Positions 7,973 through 17,765 of a stretch of DNA of 64,000 bases are shown here, one piece after another; positions within the stretch are counted from its first letter, which is position 1; the number at the start of each line of letters is the position of its first letter. The stretch is from the NCBI GenBank assembly GCA_938743325.2, contig OW568863.1, positions 1-64,000 on the forward strand, read 5' to 3'. A program made the translations under genes and the position numbers. The notes under the pieces were generated by a model. The model did no database searches. It saw only the letters and a list, made by a program, of their open reading frames with translations, and had not been told where the DNA came from. This DNA is from Pycnococcus provasolii (lineage: Eukaryota > Chlorophyta > Pseudoscourfieldiophyceae > Pseudoscourfieldiales > Pycnococcaceae).

Positions 7973-9892
7973 TTATCGATGTTGCTTAGACGACCCTGCT
8001 AGATAGCCTTCCACACGATCTTGGAGTGCGCGAAGACTGCGCGACTTTGCCTTGAGAACCTCCCGAAGTGACGCTGCATAGCTCGGTCCATCCAACGCTT
8101 CCAACGGCGCGTCATCAACGCCCTGGAGGAGCACCATCTCCTGCTGCATAAAACTCATCAGCTCGTCAACGTGCCGTCTGTGCGCCGCCACAAGCTCCTC
8201 GGCAGGCGGGGCGGCGGAAGCCGTTTCTGCGATCGCGTGTGAGCCGATGCGCGAAATTGACCCGTTCACGTCGCTGCGCTCCCGCGCGCCATTCGCGAGT
8301 GATGCCGTCGCCGCGTCTTGCCATTTGTGCACGACGCGGGCAACGCGAGGACGGCTGCTGGTGGGACGTTCAGTGCCATCTCCTGCAGATCCATCGCGCT
8401 CGCCAAGCTCGCGTACGCGGTCCGCGTAGCGTAATGTGTTGAGTGTGTGCTCACAGCTTCCATCGCCGGGGCTCACCGCGGCAATCATCACCGTGCGGCT
8501 ATTCCCGACGAAGCTATCGCGCAGCGCCTCGGTGAGCTTTGAGCCGCGGAAAGGAACGTGGCCCTTCTTGTGGTCAAGCGCACGAATGCACTCTTTCAGC
8601 GCAAGAAGGCTTCGGTTAATCTCAGCGCCCTCCATGCGAGTCTGCACGTCGTTGTCGGACGTGTCCTTACCTCTCTCGGAACCCGCGAGGTCGATGAACG
8701 CGACGCTGCCAACCACCTCGTCGCTGCGAAGGTGGCGTTCGTCAACGAGGCAACCGCTCTGCGACTTGCCCCGACTTGCAACCGCCGCAGCTCCGCTACC
8801 ATTTGATGCGCGAATGCACATGCTCAGCACGCCGTGACTTCTACTCGAGTCCGCGTTGGCACCCGTTGAGCCGGTGGACCTCGCCGATGCGCCTCGGTCA
8901 ATCAGCTTACAGAAATGGTCGTAGCTCTGCAGCTGAGCTTCGCGAAGTCCGACGATCTTCACATTCTTCTTGCCATCCTCCCGCATCGGGCACAAGTTGC
9001 GCTCGTTGAGAAGGTCGAACACCTTTCCGCCGTATATCTCGTAGTACGAGCACCAGACGTCGACGCCCTGCGGAATACGGCTCAGCAAGCTCTGGCAAGC
9101 GCGCAGCGGGATGGGAGTCATCGTATGCGTCTTGCCGCTTCCAGTTTGCCCGTACGCGAACACCGTAGCGCGGCAGCCAGTCAGGATAGCTGGTATCAGC
9201 GGCTCCACCGCGTCCTCGTACACCTCGTCGTTGCTTACGTTGACGTCGAAAACGCCGTCGAAGGAGAACGTGTGCAGCTCGGTGACCTTTGTGAGGTCAA
9301 CCTTCACACGTGGCGCGTGAACAACGAGCTCGCTGCTCTGCTCATCCACCTGCAGGATATCCGCTTCGCCACGAGCCCTTTCCTTCCCGTTCAGAGGTCG
9401 CTTGCGAACGAGTACGCGTATCCGGCTCTGCGAGGACGCGGAAACGGCGGAATTTCCGTTCCGCGGCCAGTAGCCATTAGTCTCCTCGGTCAAGTCGAAG
9501 GCAACGGGCGGATCCTCATAGCAATCGTCGCCCTCAAGCTCGAAGTTGAAGTCTGAACCTTCGCCGAATCCTTCAGTGAGATCCACAAGTGCAGACTCGC
9601 CACCTGGAGGAAGTGGCTTGCCATCCTGAGCGCCTTCCACAGAGTTTGTCTGCCTGTTTTCGTCCTCAGTCTCCACGCGAGGTCGAGCGCCGCTGAAAGC
9701 GCGTCTTGTTATCACGTGCGTTTCATTTTTGTTTCGTTTTGGTGGGAAAGATAAATTCGTGTTTGCGTGAGTTTCAACTGTTGAGGTTTAAGGTTCCCTC
9801 CCACATGCAGCGCGCTTCGACTTGACTTACCTGAGCCGGCTCAGTCCAGACTCGCGTACACTTTCAGGCCGCCGCTTCGGCGTTGACGGCAT
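7973..9892 (-). CDS. Kinesin-13 family motor, two exons
   Basis: A microtubule-depolymerising type kinesin with an internal motor. The body frame has no usable ATG, but a first exon at 9831-9892 (ATG at 9892, MPSTPKRRPESVRESGLSRL) joins in frame to 7973-9692. The 138-bp intron (9693-9830) has donor CAG|GTAAGT and acceptor TTTCAG. The product is 593 residues. The motor starts near residue 111 (RIRVLVRKRPL) and keeps the kinesin-13 neck-proximal signature KVDLTK. It contains P-loop GQTGSGKT (about 202-209), switch I NADSSRSH and switch II DLAGSERG. A short basic and helical tail follows, as in MCAK-type proteins. Kinesin-13s control spindle and flagellar microtubule length. The exon join is my inference and is supported by phase. 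Confidence 0.87.
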
Positions 9893-10184
9893 GATGGTAT
9901 GATGTGAGTTGGCGCGCTGTGCCGCGGGGTGGCAGGTGAAGGTGGCAGGTGGCAGCCTGGGACGGGGAAGGGCACACGGCAAAGGGCAGGAACCTTACAT
10001 TGAGGGAGGGTGCTTTTGAACCAGGCGCGGAAGGGAAGGGAAACTGGAAGGGAAGGGAAGGGCGCCAGGAGCAGTCAACTCAACAACAATGATGGGGCGG
10101 GGAAAACAAAGACCCTTCCGCATTCGCTTGGCCTGAGACCAGCCTGAGACCCTCCCTGATCACCGTCCTTTTCCGATTTTTTAA
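9893..10184. other. Gene-free G-rich interval upstream of the kinesin gene
   Basis: Contains repeated GGGAAGG and GGTGGCAGGTG tracts and a doubled GCCTGAGACC (about 10130-10150). I see no coding potential; it probably includes the kinesin promoter. Confidence 0.5.
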
Positions 10185-11002
10185 GGCGGGTGTCTAAAGT
10201 CGCGAAACCCGGGGGTGAAACCAGGAAATTGCAAGTTTTGCCCCCGGATTTTTATAGACCTGCAGTGCCTACAATCGCGAAAGGCTAAAAAAAAATAGGA
10301 TTTCGCCCCGGGCCGGGGCGAAATCCACGAAATTTAGGATCGAGGGCTAAAGTTTCGGGGGGGGGGGCTAAATCTCGCGTAGTCCTATTTCCTGGTTCAA
10401 CAAAGGTGCCCCGTGCTTTTCAAAAAAAAATTTGTCTCCACCAGGAAGGTGGTACGGCTTGTCTTGCCATGATGTCGGCGCCATGGCGTCATGGTGGCGC
10501 GCGTAGCGGCGCAGCATGAGGTGCTAAGCTGGTGAGCTGGGTGACTGGGTGACTAGTGGGTGTGAGTGTGCCTCATGTAAGTTAATGTTGTAACATTGTC
10601 AACAACATCTCGTTGTATACAACCTTAAGGTCAACCCACTCTCCCTTAAGGTCGCCTTTACCCTCCATGTTGGTTTGACGTTGAGAAAGTTGTTACATGT
10701 TCTTACATGAGGCACACTCACACCCACCAGTCACCCAGTAAGCCAGCCTTCAAGCCCAACCCCTCAGGCTGCGCCGCTACGCGCACCACCACCGCCGGCG
10801 ACGGCGCCATGGCGCCGACATCATGGCAAGACAAGCCGTACCACCTTCCTGGTGGAGACAAACTGACCCTAACCCAACCTTTCACCCTCACTTTTTACCC
10901 TTTTTTTTTAGACACTGGCGCAAAAGAAAAAATTTGGGGCTAAACTTTTCACACCGGGCCCAATCCCCGGGGATTTCGCTTTCGCGACTTTAGACACAGG
11001 CC
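10185..11002. mobile_element. Non-autonomous DNA transposon, possibly PIF/Harbinger-like
   Basis: An ~818-bp segment bounded by inverted ends: GGCGGGTGTCTAAAGTCGCG on the left and its near-perfect reverse complement (GGCCTGTGTCTAAAGTCGCG) on the right. Each end is flanked by TAA (10182-10184 and 11003-11005), a candidate 3-bp target-site duplication. TWA duplications and GGCC-type ends are known for PIF/Harbinger elements. There is no transposase frame, so it would need a helper. Inside it are a G run near 10360 and the large inverted repeat described separately. The family is inference. Confidence 0.6.
10431..10862. repeat. Long inverted repeat (foldback) inside the transposon
   Basis: Left arm 10431-10581 and right arm 10702-10862 are reverse complements over most of their ~150-160 bp. 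They share GTCTCCACCAGGAAGGTGG, GGTACGGCTTGTCTTGCCAT and TGTGAGTGTGCCTCATGTAAG, with small indels. A ~120-bp spacer separates them. Transcribed, it would form a long hairpin; as DNA it could extrude as a cruciform. Confidence 0.88.
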
Positions 11003-11107
11003 TAACAAACAACACTGTTGAGCCACCGACAGGCCGAGGGTTTGAAAAACGCGGGGGGATCAAAGCTCAAAACCTCAAAAAATCGTCTCAGGTCTCATCA
11101 TCAGCTT

Positions 11108-13231
11108 TTACACGCGATTGTCTTCGTCTCCCCTTGCGCCCTCGGCACCGCCGCTATCCGAGGCGGGCGGCAGAGGCAGCGGCTGAGTGAGAGAGCTTCG
11201 AAGCGCCTGCAGAGAGTCGTTGAATTCCCTGTTAGCGGCGGCTAGCTCCGCCTCGCTCTGGCGTTCTGCTGGAACAGCGGGTGCGCCGCCTCCCAGAGCC
11301 TCGTCGAGCGCCTCGTCGAGCGCGGACATTTCGTCGTGAATGGTGCGCGCGTCTCCACTCGCCAAGGGCTGCGCAACGCCCGCGGCGGGAGCTGCGCCAT
11401 TCTGCAGTGGCACGAGCTCGAACGCTGCGTTTGAGAACTTCGGCCAGTTGTCATACCCGGAAGAGCCTTGACGATTGCCGCCGCCACGAATCTCCACGAT
11501 ATCCCATGAGCGGTTCACCATAGAGTCGGAGTGGTGGTAAATGGACATTCCAGCAACGAGAAGGAGGCAAGCAAGTCCACCAATCACGAGGCCAGCCACC
11601 TCACCTTGTCCCAATTCGCTTTTCCTGCCTTTGCGTATAACCAAGTTCGACGGCGGCATCATCTTGAATTTCGTCACGTCGGCAGGCGGAGGCGGAGGCG
11701 GCAGAGGAGGGAGCACGAGGCTCATGATGAAATACGCCAGCGTGCTGTTGCTCAGCCCCAAGTCTCCCTCCTTCACAGCATCAGATATCAACTTCAGCAA
11801 CGGAGCATCAAAGAACTGCGTGCCAAGCGGCAGAATTTCCAGCTGAACTTGCGAGGAATCCTTGTTCAACGACGTGAGGTTCAGCAGACGTATCTGGCTT
11901 CGAGTCACACCCAGCTTCTTGCCAACGCCACTGTACAGTTCTCCGCGCATGGCGGGAAACTCTTCCGCGGGAAGCATCGGAAAGGTAAGTAGCATGGTCG
12001 CGTGCTGCACGCACATGCACTGGACAGCCATCAGCTGACGATAGTAAAGGTCAGCCTGCGTCTCGTGAGTGCCGCATGGATCGCAGTCACTTGGGGGTGG
12101 CGGCGGTGGCTCGGGCACCGCAGGGTTTGGCGGAGGACTTTTCGGCGGATTGGGTGGCGGTGGAGGAGGTTGCCAAGGCGGACTCGGCATTGGATTGGGT
12201 GACCGTGGTGGACGTGGAGGAGGAGGAGGAGGGGAGGGGGGAGGCGGCGGTGATGGAGGATTTGGTGGTGGAGGAGGCGGTGGTGGTGGTGGAGGTGGAG
12301 GTGGAGGCGGCGGAGGTGGCGGACTCGGGGGAGGCGGCGGCGGTGGTGGAGGCGGCGGCGGCGGACTCGGAGGAAACGGAGGCGGCGTGTCCTCGAGCGT
12401 AGCGAAAGGCTGCGTGCGCACAACCGGGGAGAGGCCAGCCTCATTCTGCGCAACGAGCAGCATCCGGTAAGTGCTGTTGATCTGCAGGCCCCCGATTTTT
12501 TGGCTGAAGCCAAAGCCAAAATCCGGCACTTGTAACAGCGACCGCCGATGATTTCGCCGCCGAGTGCTGTCTCTCAAGCGTTCCGCGCATATGGTCACCT
12601 CAGTTGCACACTTTGCGGCGGGTGTTTCGTCGGCGCGCCGAGACGCACCGTCAACGTCCTGTTCCGCCGTCGACGACAGCCGACGGGAGGGGAAGCACTG
12701 TTTCAGAATTTTCTCCTTATTCTGCAGCTTGCCAAACACCGTTGGCGAAGTGTTACCGTTGAGACTTGCGCAGAACGAGCCGTCGACAATACTCTCAGCC
12801 GACGTTTCCCTACCAACTTTGTTCGCCTCGCCGAGGCGTGCACGATCCAGCTCGAGGACCACCACGCGAACGCTCGCCTTAAGGGTAAGGCGCGTCGCGA
12901 GGCGCGCGCTTAGGTAGCGTACCTGGTCGACGATCGTGCTATCGTCGAAAAAGGCCGGTGGTGGAAGCACTCCCGGCGGTGGAGGTGGAGAGGGCGGCGG
13001 CGAAGGTCTTTCAGGCGGCGGTAGCGGTGGAGGTGGTTGACTCGGCGGCGTTGGGGGAGGCGGCTGGTACTGCGTCTCCAGCCCGTAGAACGAATCAGCT
13101 CGCACCACAAGTGGCCCACACCAGTTTGCGCAAAGGACGCATGCGCTTAGAAGGCCGAGCGCGACGACATGGCTACGAGGATGCCCAAGAGCGCGAGACG
13201 GCGCCTTTCGCTTCACTGAAGCCTTCGTCAT
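11108..13231 (-). CDS. Hydroxyproline-rich-type surface/matrix glycoprotein with one TM segment
   Basis: A 707-residue intronless protein. A hydrophobic N-terminal stretch (VVALGLLSACVLCANW) looks like a signal sequence or anchor. A first Pro-rich block (about residues 56-92) precedes a globular region, then a very long (S)P(P)n block at about 280-390, typical of algal hydroxyproline-rich glycoproteins and pherophorin-like proteins. A Cys-containing globular region follows, then a TM helix near 545-570 (EVAGLVIGGLACLLLVAGMS) and an acidic cytoplasmic tail. This suggests a cell-surface protein with a glycosylated stalk. The reverse strand of the Pro block gives Gly-rich frames that are artefacts. 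The start at 13231 is the first ATG and precedes the signal. The exact role is unknown. Confidence 0.82.
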   Translation of the reverse strand: MTKASVKRKAPSRALGHPRSHVVALGLLSACVLCANWCGPLVVRADSFYGLETQYQPPPPTPPSQPPPPLPPPERPSPPPSPPPPPGVLPPPAFFDDSTIVDQVRYLSARLATRLTLKASVRVVVLELDRARLGEANKVGRETSAESIVDGSFCASLNGNTSPTVFGKLQNKEKILKQCFPSRRLSSTAEQDVDGASRRADETPAAKCATEVTICAERLRDSTRRRNHRRSLLQVPDFGFGFSQKIGGLQINSTYRMLLVAQNEAGLSPVVRTQPFATLEDTPPPFPPSPPPPPPPPPPPPPSPPPPPPPPPPPPPPPPPPPPNPPSPPPPPSPPPPPPRPPRSPNPMPSPPWQPPPPPPNPPKSPPPNPAVPEPPPPPPSDCDPCGTHETQADLYYRQLMAVQCMCVQHATMLLTFPMLPAEEFPAMRGELYSGVGKKLGVTRSQIRLLNLTSLNKDSSQVQLEILPLGTQFFDAPLLKLISDAVKEGDLGLSNSTLAYFIMSLVLPPLPPPPPPADVTKFKMMPPSNLVIRKGRKSELGQGEVAGLVIGGLACLLLVAGMSIYHHSDSMVNRSWDIVEIRGGGNRQGSSGYDNWPKFSNAAFELVPLQNGAAPAAGVAQPLASGDARTIHDEMSALDEALDEALGGGAPAVPAERQSEAELAAANREFNDSLQALRSSLTQPLPLPPASDSGGAEGARGDEDNRV

Positions 13232-13767
13232 GCGTAATTCGCTTGCGTGTTGCTATTTCGCTGTAGTGAGGGTGTTTCCGTTCCTCTTTTTTTTTCTGAT
13301 GTGGACGCGATTCGGAAGGGCCAACCAGTGGGCCGTTGGTACTGGCGCACGCACGCGTGCTTTTGGCGCACGCACGGCGCGAGTTTGCGGCACCTGCGGT
13401 GTTGGCACGGGGGGGTTTTGTCCGAGTCGCTGCAGGTCGAGGAGGGCGAGAGGGAAAAGGGAGGGAGGAGAGTGTGAGGAGGGAGTTTGAAGCAGAGTTT
13501 TTCTCCTCACACGCCACCCGTCGGCGCGTGCCTCACTGCCTCTCCAAACCTCAAGGCGCGAAATTCCGTCCAAAACACAACTTCCGAAAGCAAGCAACGA
13601 TGGATCCCGAGACAACCTCCAACGCCTCCGAGAGAGGAGGAGGGCTCTCCCCTCTCCCCAGACTCCCCTCCGGATGGGCACCCAAACACATCGCCAATTA
13701 GCCAAGAGCCGCCCGCTTTGTCACAGCAACCTTATCTTTCCTTGTGGGTTCCGGAAATGGCTTGCAG
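13232..13767. other. Divergent intergenic interval (promoters)
   Basis: The 536 bp between two divergent genes for secreted-type proteins. It contains CT/GA-rich and GCAC-repeat stretches (CGCACGCACG near 13350). Several long frames cross it on both strands, but none has a convincing protein composition. Confidence 0.4.
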
Positions 13768-14403
13768 ATGACGACGACGACAACAACAACAAACAACTTC
13801 AGGTCGAAGCACGTTGCTCTTAAGGTGCTCACCCTCGTGCTCGTTTTCGTGTGCACACCTCAAGGCGCTTGCGCACGTCCCATCGACTCTCTGAACATTG
13901 CGCGGAGGCAGCACATCGACGAGGCGGTGGCCGACGCCTTCAACAAGGACATTCGCGACGCTTTGAAGGACAATCCTCACGGCTTGCTTTTCTGGGAGGT
14001 GGAAGAAAGCCGAGGGACACTGCGCCGTCGCTTGAACCCAGACACCGACAAGCAAGTCAACCACGTGGCGCAGTTCATCGTGGATGAGATGAACAGGCGC
14101 AGCCTTTCGCTTGGCGGCGTTGTATGCGAGCTCGCGCACGTGCTGAACCCCTGTCTGTACATGGAACGCGGCGGAAACGCGCTGTATCGCTTCCGGTTTC
14201 AAATCGCGGTGGTTAGCAAGGACGACCGCCTGCGGCACGTGCTTCGTTCGTACGAGGCGACGGTACACGAGGACGCGACGGCCAAGCTCGTCGTGATGGC
14301 GGAGCGCATGGTGGACAGCGACAACTACGTTGACGGCTGGATGGGTCGCGACGGCGTCGTGCACGCGGGCGGCGTGCAAGACCACGCCTCCGATGACCTG
14401 TAA
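13768..14403 (+). CDS. Predicted secreted protein, unknown family
   Basis: A 211-residue protein. I choose the ATG at 13768 because the upstream in-frame codon at 13744 is GTG. A run of Thr (MTTTTTTT) precedes a basic residue pair and a hydrophobic core (VALKVLTLVLVFVCTP) ending at ACA-RP, a good signal peptide with cleavage near residue 37. The mature part is mixed alpha/beta with several charged stretches (FWEVEESRGTLRRRLNPDTD, DMVDSDNY-like segments) and few Cys. I recognise no family. It diverges from the hydroxyproline-rich gene. Confidence 0.6.
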   Translation: MTTTTTTTNNFRSKHVALKVLTLVLVFVCTPQGACARPIDSLNIARRQHIDEAVADAFNKDIRDALKDNPHGLLFWEVEESRGTLRRRLNPDTDKQVNHVAQFIVDEMNRRSLSLGGVVCELAHVLNPCLYMERGGNALYRFRFQIAVVSKDDRLRHVLRSYEATVHEDATAKLVVMAERMVDSDNYVDGWMGRDGVVHAGGVQDHASDDL

Positions 14404-14827
14404 CATAGTCTAGGAACCAAGATTGCCGAATCAATCAACCCCAAGACAGCACTTTCACCCAATTGTGTATCCCCAGGAAGTCTACGGGGATCCGGGACCT
14501 TCAAAACTCGGTTGGGATAAAATCGCCTAACCGTGTTGCGGGGGGTGGGGAGGGAGTGCCCACTGCCCACAGACTGCCCACTGCCCACTGCCCACTGCCC
14601 ACTGCCCACTGCCCGTCGTCTGTCCGTCCCGGCAACGAAGGCAGTCAGTCAGCGGCGGCACAACACCACAACACTCTGAGAGTCATAAATTCTGAAGAGC
14701 ACGCGCACTTGTGCTGCCTGCTCGCTCGGAGTCGCACGCTCAAGACTAACATATTCGCCAACCAACAACGCGCGTTGGCTGCTGCTCGCACCACCTCTCT
14801 TCTCGCTCACCACTCTACCGGCGAAAC
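14404..14827. other. Intergenic interval with a 7-bp microsatellite
   Basis: About 424 bp without a gene. It holds a tandem run of CTGCCCA units at about 14556-14615, which read TGGGCAG on the other strand. The rest probably includes the 3' end of the upstream gene and the promoter of the transporter. Confidence 0.7.
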
Positions 14828-16060
14828 ATGAATACCGTCGCGGGCGCCCGCTCGCGCCTCTCTGGTGCTGCCGTCGTCAGCAGCAGGGCAAGGCGTTTGC
14901 GCACATGTCCGTCTCCAGCGCCGTCACCAGGAGTTGCGGCACAAGCGTCAGCAGCAACAGCACAAACACAATTATCACCACCAGCAGCTGCGGCAGCACT
15001 TCCCACGTTGGCACAACATACGCCACACCGTCCACACAGCCACCTGTCATGTCTGCCACCTGTGCGGCGGCGCGACGCTCTGAGAGTTCGTTGCCAGGCG
15101 CAGAACCCCACACCACGGAATAGTAGTAGCAACAGCAATTCGAACGTCAGCGGAGTGCAGAAGCAGTCAAGCAAGTCGGCAAAGAAGACGAACGCTGTCG
15201 ACGCGGGTATTATTGGCCCATCGTGGTGGGGTGAGTCGACACTACCTGTCATGATTCGTCGAGCACGTCTTGGCGTATTTGCCGCAGCGGCGATCGGCGC
15301 GCTCGTCTTGCTAATACGCTGCGCACCGGAGCTTGCTAACCTCGCTGACCTGCAGTCGGGAGGAGGTATCACCGCGGTCACGCGAGTTTGCTGGGCAGGC
15401 CTTGCCGCCGGGTTCCTGCACACACTCGCAGGGCCTGACCACCTCGCCGCGCTTGCACCGCTCACGTTCGGGCGAAGCACCGTTGCAGCTGCGAGTCTTG
15501 GATGTCTGTGGGGCTTTGGGCACTCCGCCGGTCAGGGCATCCTCGCCATCCTTTTTGTTGTGTTCCGCGAAAAGCTCACGGGAACTTTCCCTCTGCTCGC
15601 GCAGTCTGCTGGCGTGCTCATCGGCATCTCGCTCATCATCATTGGCCTGCACGGTCTGCACGAAGCGCGCGAGCTCGAGGAGCAACTTGGCGTTACCGCA
15701 GATACTGCGTCGGTGGTCAGCGTCGCCTCTTCAGCCGGTGAGCAGAAGGACGAGAAGTTTGGGTTCGCCACGTTCATGACCGGCGTCGTGTACGGCCTAC
15801 AACCCGATGCTTTGCTCGTGATTCTGCCCGCTCTTGCGCTCTCCTCCGCCTCCGCCTCCATCTCCTTCATCCTTGCCTTTGTGATTGGCACCGTCGTTGC
15901 CATGGGCAGCTACACGGCGGGCATCAGCCAGGCTTGCTCCGCACTTGGTCAACGCGTTCCGTGGGTAACAGGGAAGCTTGCGACGCTTGCCGCCGGCCTG
16001 GCTATTATGCTCGGATGCGCACTTGGAGGTTCCAGCCTGTTCACGCTGATTTGGCGTTGA
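14828..16060 (+). CDS. Plastid NicO-type (nickel/cobalt transporter family) membrane protein
   Basis: A 410-residue protein with a long Ala/Ser/Arg-rich N-terminus (about 120 residues) typical of a chloroplast transit peptide plus linker. The membrane part starts near residue 145. It contains the family's His/Asp loop in HTLAGPDHLAAL and the second His motif LWGFGHSAGQ, followed by four or more hydrophobic helices and a C-terminal helical pair. Related plant proteins are annotated as high-affinity nickel transport family proteins of plastids. The exact metal or substrate in plants is uncertain. It is convergent with the hydroxylase gene, with only 96 bp between stop codons. Confidence 0.78.
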   Translation: MNTVAGARSRLSGAAVVSSRARRLRTCPSPAPSPGVAAQASAATAQTQLSPPAAAAALPTLAQHTPHRPHSHLSCLPPVRRRDALRVRCQAQNPTPRNSSSNSNSNVSGVQKQSSKSAKKTNAVDAGIIGPSWWGESTLPVMIRRARLGVFAAAAIGALVLLIRCAPELANLADLQSGGGITAVTRVCWAGLAAGFLHTLAGPDHLAALAPLTFGRSTVAAASLGCLWGFGHSAGQGILAILFVVFREKLTGTFPLLAQSAGVLIGISLIIIGLHGLHEARELEEQLGVTADTASVVSVASSAGEQKDEKFGFATFMTGVVYGLQPDALLVILPALALSSASASISFILAFVIGTVVAMGSYTAGISQACSALGQRVPWVTGKLATLAAGLAIMLGCALGGSSLFTLIWR

Positions 16061-16156
16061 AAGTGGTGAGTTTAAAAGAAACGAGTAGCAAAAACCAATT
16101 GTTCCACAAACATACAGATTACATGCGATAATATACTACACACTCACGCACGACGT

Positions 16157-17461
16157 TCAAGATGCATTGGCTGTGCTGGCGGTAGGACCAAGACACCACA
16201 CGCTGATTGCCAGCCGCGGCGCGTCGGCATTCGACGAGACGGCGGTTACCTCGTGCTCCACCTCGTCGCTCCAAAAGAGCACAAGCGTGTCGCGTTCTGG
16301 AGATATGTGCACCGGCGATTTGTTCGGGTTGGTGTATAGGACGAGATCACCGCCATGCGCCTTGGCATCCCAATGTTCGTTCAGATAGTAAACAGCCGTA
16401 AGGCGACGCGGATCGTCCGGCCCTGTCCGGTCATAGTGCCTCGCAAATCCACGACATCCAGGTGCGTACGCGGAGAGCATCGCGTGAGATAGGTACGATG
16501 CAGCGGGTAGCAGTGCGCGTCTTGCGTCGTCGTGAGCCACGTCGTCAGGATGAGACGCAAGGCTCGGGACGATTCGACGAAGAACCTGTGTGACAATACC
16601 AACCTCTGCAAACTGTTCGTCGAGTTCGTCGCCTGCGAGCCATGCAACGACGTCGTCGCGAACGGCCGGTGCGCTGCGCCCACTTTCGTCGAGCGTTCCG
16701 GGCATGAGCATCGAAGGCGCATTTTCGCCAACGTGTGCAAGCCAACGACGCACGGCGTCGGCAGCAGAGTCGGCGTGCGCACTACCAAGCGCACGTGGGA
16801 GTACGGCAAACCCGTCGCGCTGCAGGCAGCCGCGAACATCCTCGCTCTCGGCGCGCGACTCGAGCTCGTCAGCCATTGCGTTGAACACAGCCGTTCTTCG
16901 ACCCAACGGCGGCAGCTCGACCGTCGTGCCGAGACTCTGAAACGTAAGTCGCGTTCGCACCGCGTCGTCGAAGTGGACGAGGGATGCGTCTGCGCAAGCC
17001 TCCGTGAGCTTGACGAGCGCGGCGGGAACTTCGGGAGGTGCGTTCGTCGACACCGCCTGCACCAACTCGAACTCGACGGCGGCTGACAAAAACGGGGCGC
17101 ACCACAGTGGGTGTTTCACCTTCGGCAACTTCAGATTTTCTTCTCCGTCCACCTTGAGCTGTGCAATTTTCGGAATGACTGAGGCTGGGTCGAGGAGGGT
17201 GCGTCCGCCTTGGTTTCCGGCAGCTAGCGTTTCCGCTTCGTCGACAATAATGGAACGAAGTCCTCTGCAGAAGTGCGTAAGGCTCGCCATTTCCTCGTCT
17301 TGCGCGAGAGTCGTGGCTCTTGGGGTTGACGCAAGGCTCTCATCGGTTGTGAGAGTTTTCACCACCAAACTGGACAAGGCGCCGGACGTGAGGCAGCCGG
17401 CACCTCCGCCGGCACGACGACCAAGCACCACGCCGCCGAGGGCGCGACACAGCAGCGCCAT
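16157..17461 (-). CDS. EGLN/PHD-type prolyl 4-hydroxylase (2-oxoglutarate, Fe(II))
   Basis: A 434-residue protein whose C-terminal ~150 residues match the oxygen-sensing PHD (EGLN) and Skp1 hydroxylase branch of 2-oxoglutarate dioxygenases. The iron ligands are His and Asp of RHYDRTG (near residue 342) and the distal His of EVEHEV (near 401). The 2-oxoglutarate-binding Arg is in RLAISVW (near 417). The segments AVYYLNEHWDAKAHGGDL and RDTLVLFWSDEVEHEV are very close to the animal PHD pattern. The N-terminal ~280 residues are helical and of unknown function. The ATG at 17461 is preferred over GTG at 17464. It shares a 304-bp promoter interval with the ELIP-like gene. The substrate (for example Skp1) is unknown here. 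Confidence 0.85.
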   Translation of the reverse strand: MALLCRALGGVVLGRRAGGGAGCLTSGALSSLVVKTLTTDESLASTPRATTLAQDEEMASLTHFCRGLRSIIVDEAETLAAGNQGGRTLLDPASVIPKIAQLKVDGEENLKLPKVKHPLWCAPFLSAAVEFELVQAVSTNAPPEVPAALVKLTEACADASLVHFDDAVRTRLTFQSLGTTVELPPLGRRTAVFNAMADELESRAESEDVRGCLQRDGFAVLPRALGSAHADSAADAVRRWLAHVGENAPSMLMPGTLDESGRSAPAVRDDVVAWLAGDELDEQFAEVGIVTQVLRRIVPSLASHPDDVAHDDARRALLPAASYLSHAMLSAYAPGCRGFARHYDRTGPDDPRRLTAVYYLNEHWDAKAHGGDLVLYTNPNKSPVHISPERDTLVLFWSDEVEHEVTAVSSNADAPRLAISVWCLGPTASTANAS

Positions 17462-17621
17462 CACTCAACGAAGGTGTGCTGTGCCGATCATCCCCGAATC
17501 GAGGAGGTCTGCAAAAGTGCAAAGCCCCAAACCCCGCTTGAAAGCAAAGGTGCGAAGGAGCCGTTCCCTTGGTTCCTTCCGCATTGCATGGTCCACAATG
17601 CAGGGAATGGGCCGGTCCAAT

Positions 17622-17647
17622 GTGGGCCACGGAGACTGGTGGCCCAC
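17622..17647. promoter_or_regulatory. Palindromic element in the hydroxylase/ELIP divergent promoter
   Basis: A perfect inverted repeat, GTGGGCCAC (17622-17630) and GTGGCCCAC (17639-17647), spaced by 8 bp, with a CCAAT motif just to its left. TGGGCC motifs are bound by TCP factors in plants. Whether this site controls either gene is inference. Confidence 0.35.
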
Positions 17648-17765
17648 AGCGTCCGCCCCTCCCCTCCGATTGTCCGAGCCCTTCTTTCGCTTCGCTTGTC
17701 TCCCCAGCACTCCCCCCTCACCCTTCATTCTTCAACACACACTACTCCACACACTACTTCACACA

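Noticed and set aside
9693-9715. A 23-nt intron with a first exon starting at an ATG just upstream of the kinesin frame (encoding MKRT)
   Set aside because: It would also restore phase, but 23 nt is too short for a usual spliceosomal intron, and a strong GTAAGT donor farther upstream gives a better model.
12069-12470. Gly-rich plus-strand frames, which could be called glycine-rich proteins
   Set aside because: They are the reverse complement of the poly-proline block of the hydroxyproline-rich protein.
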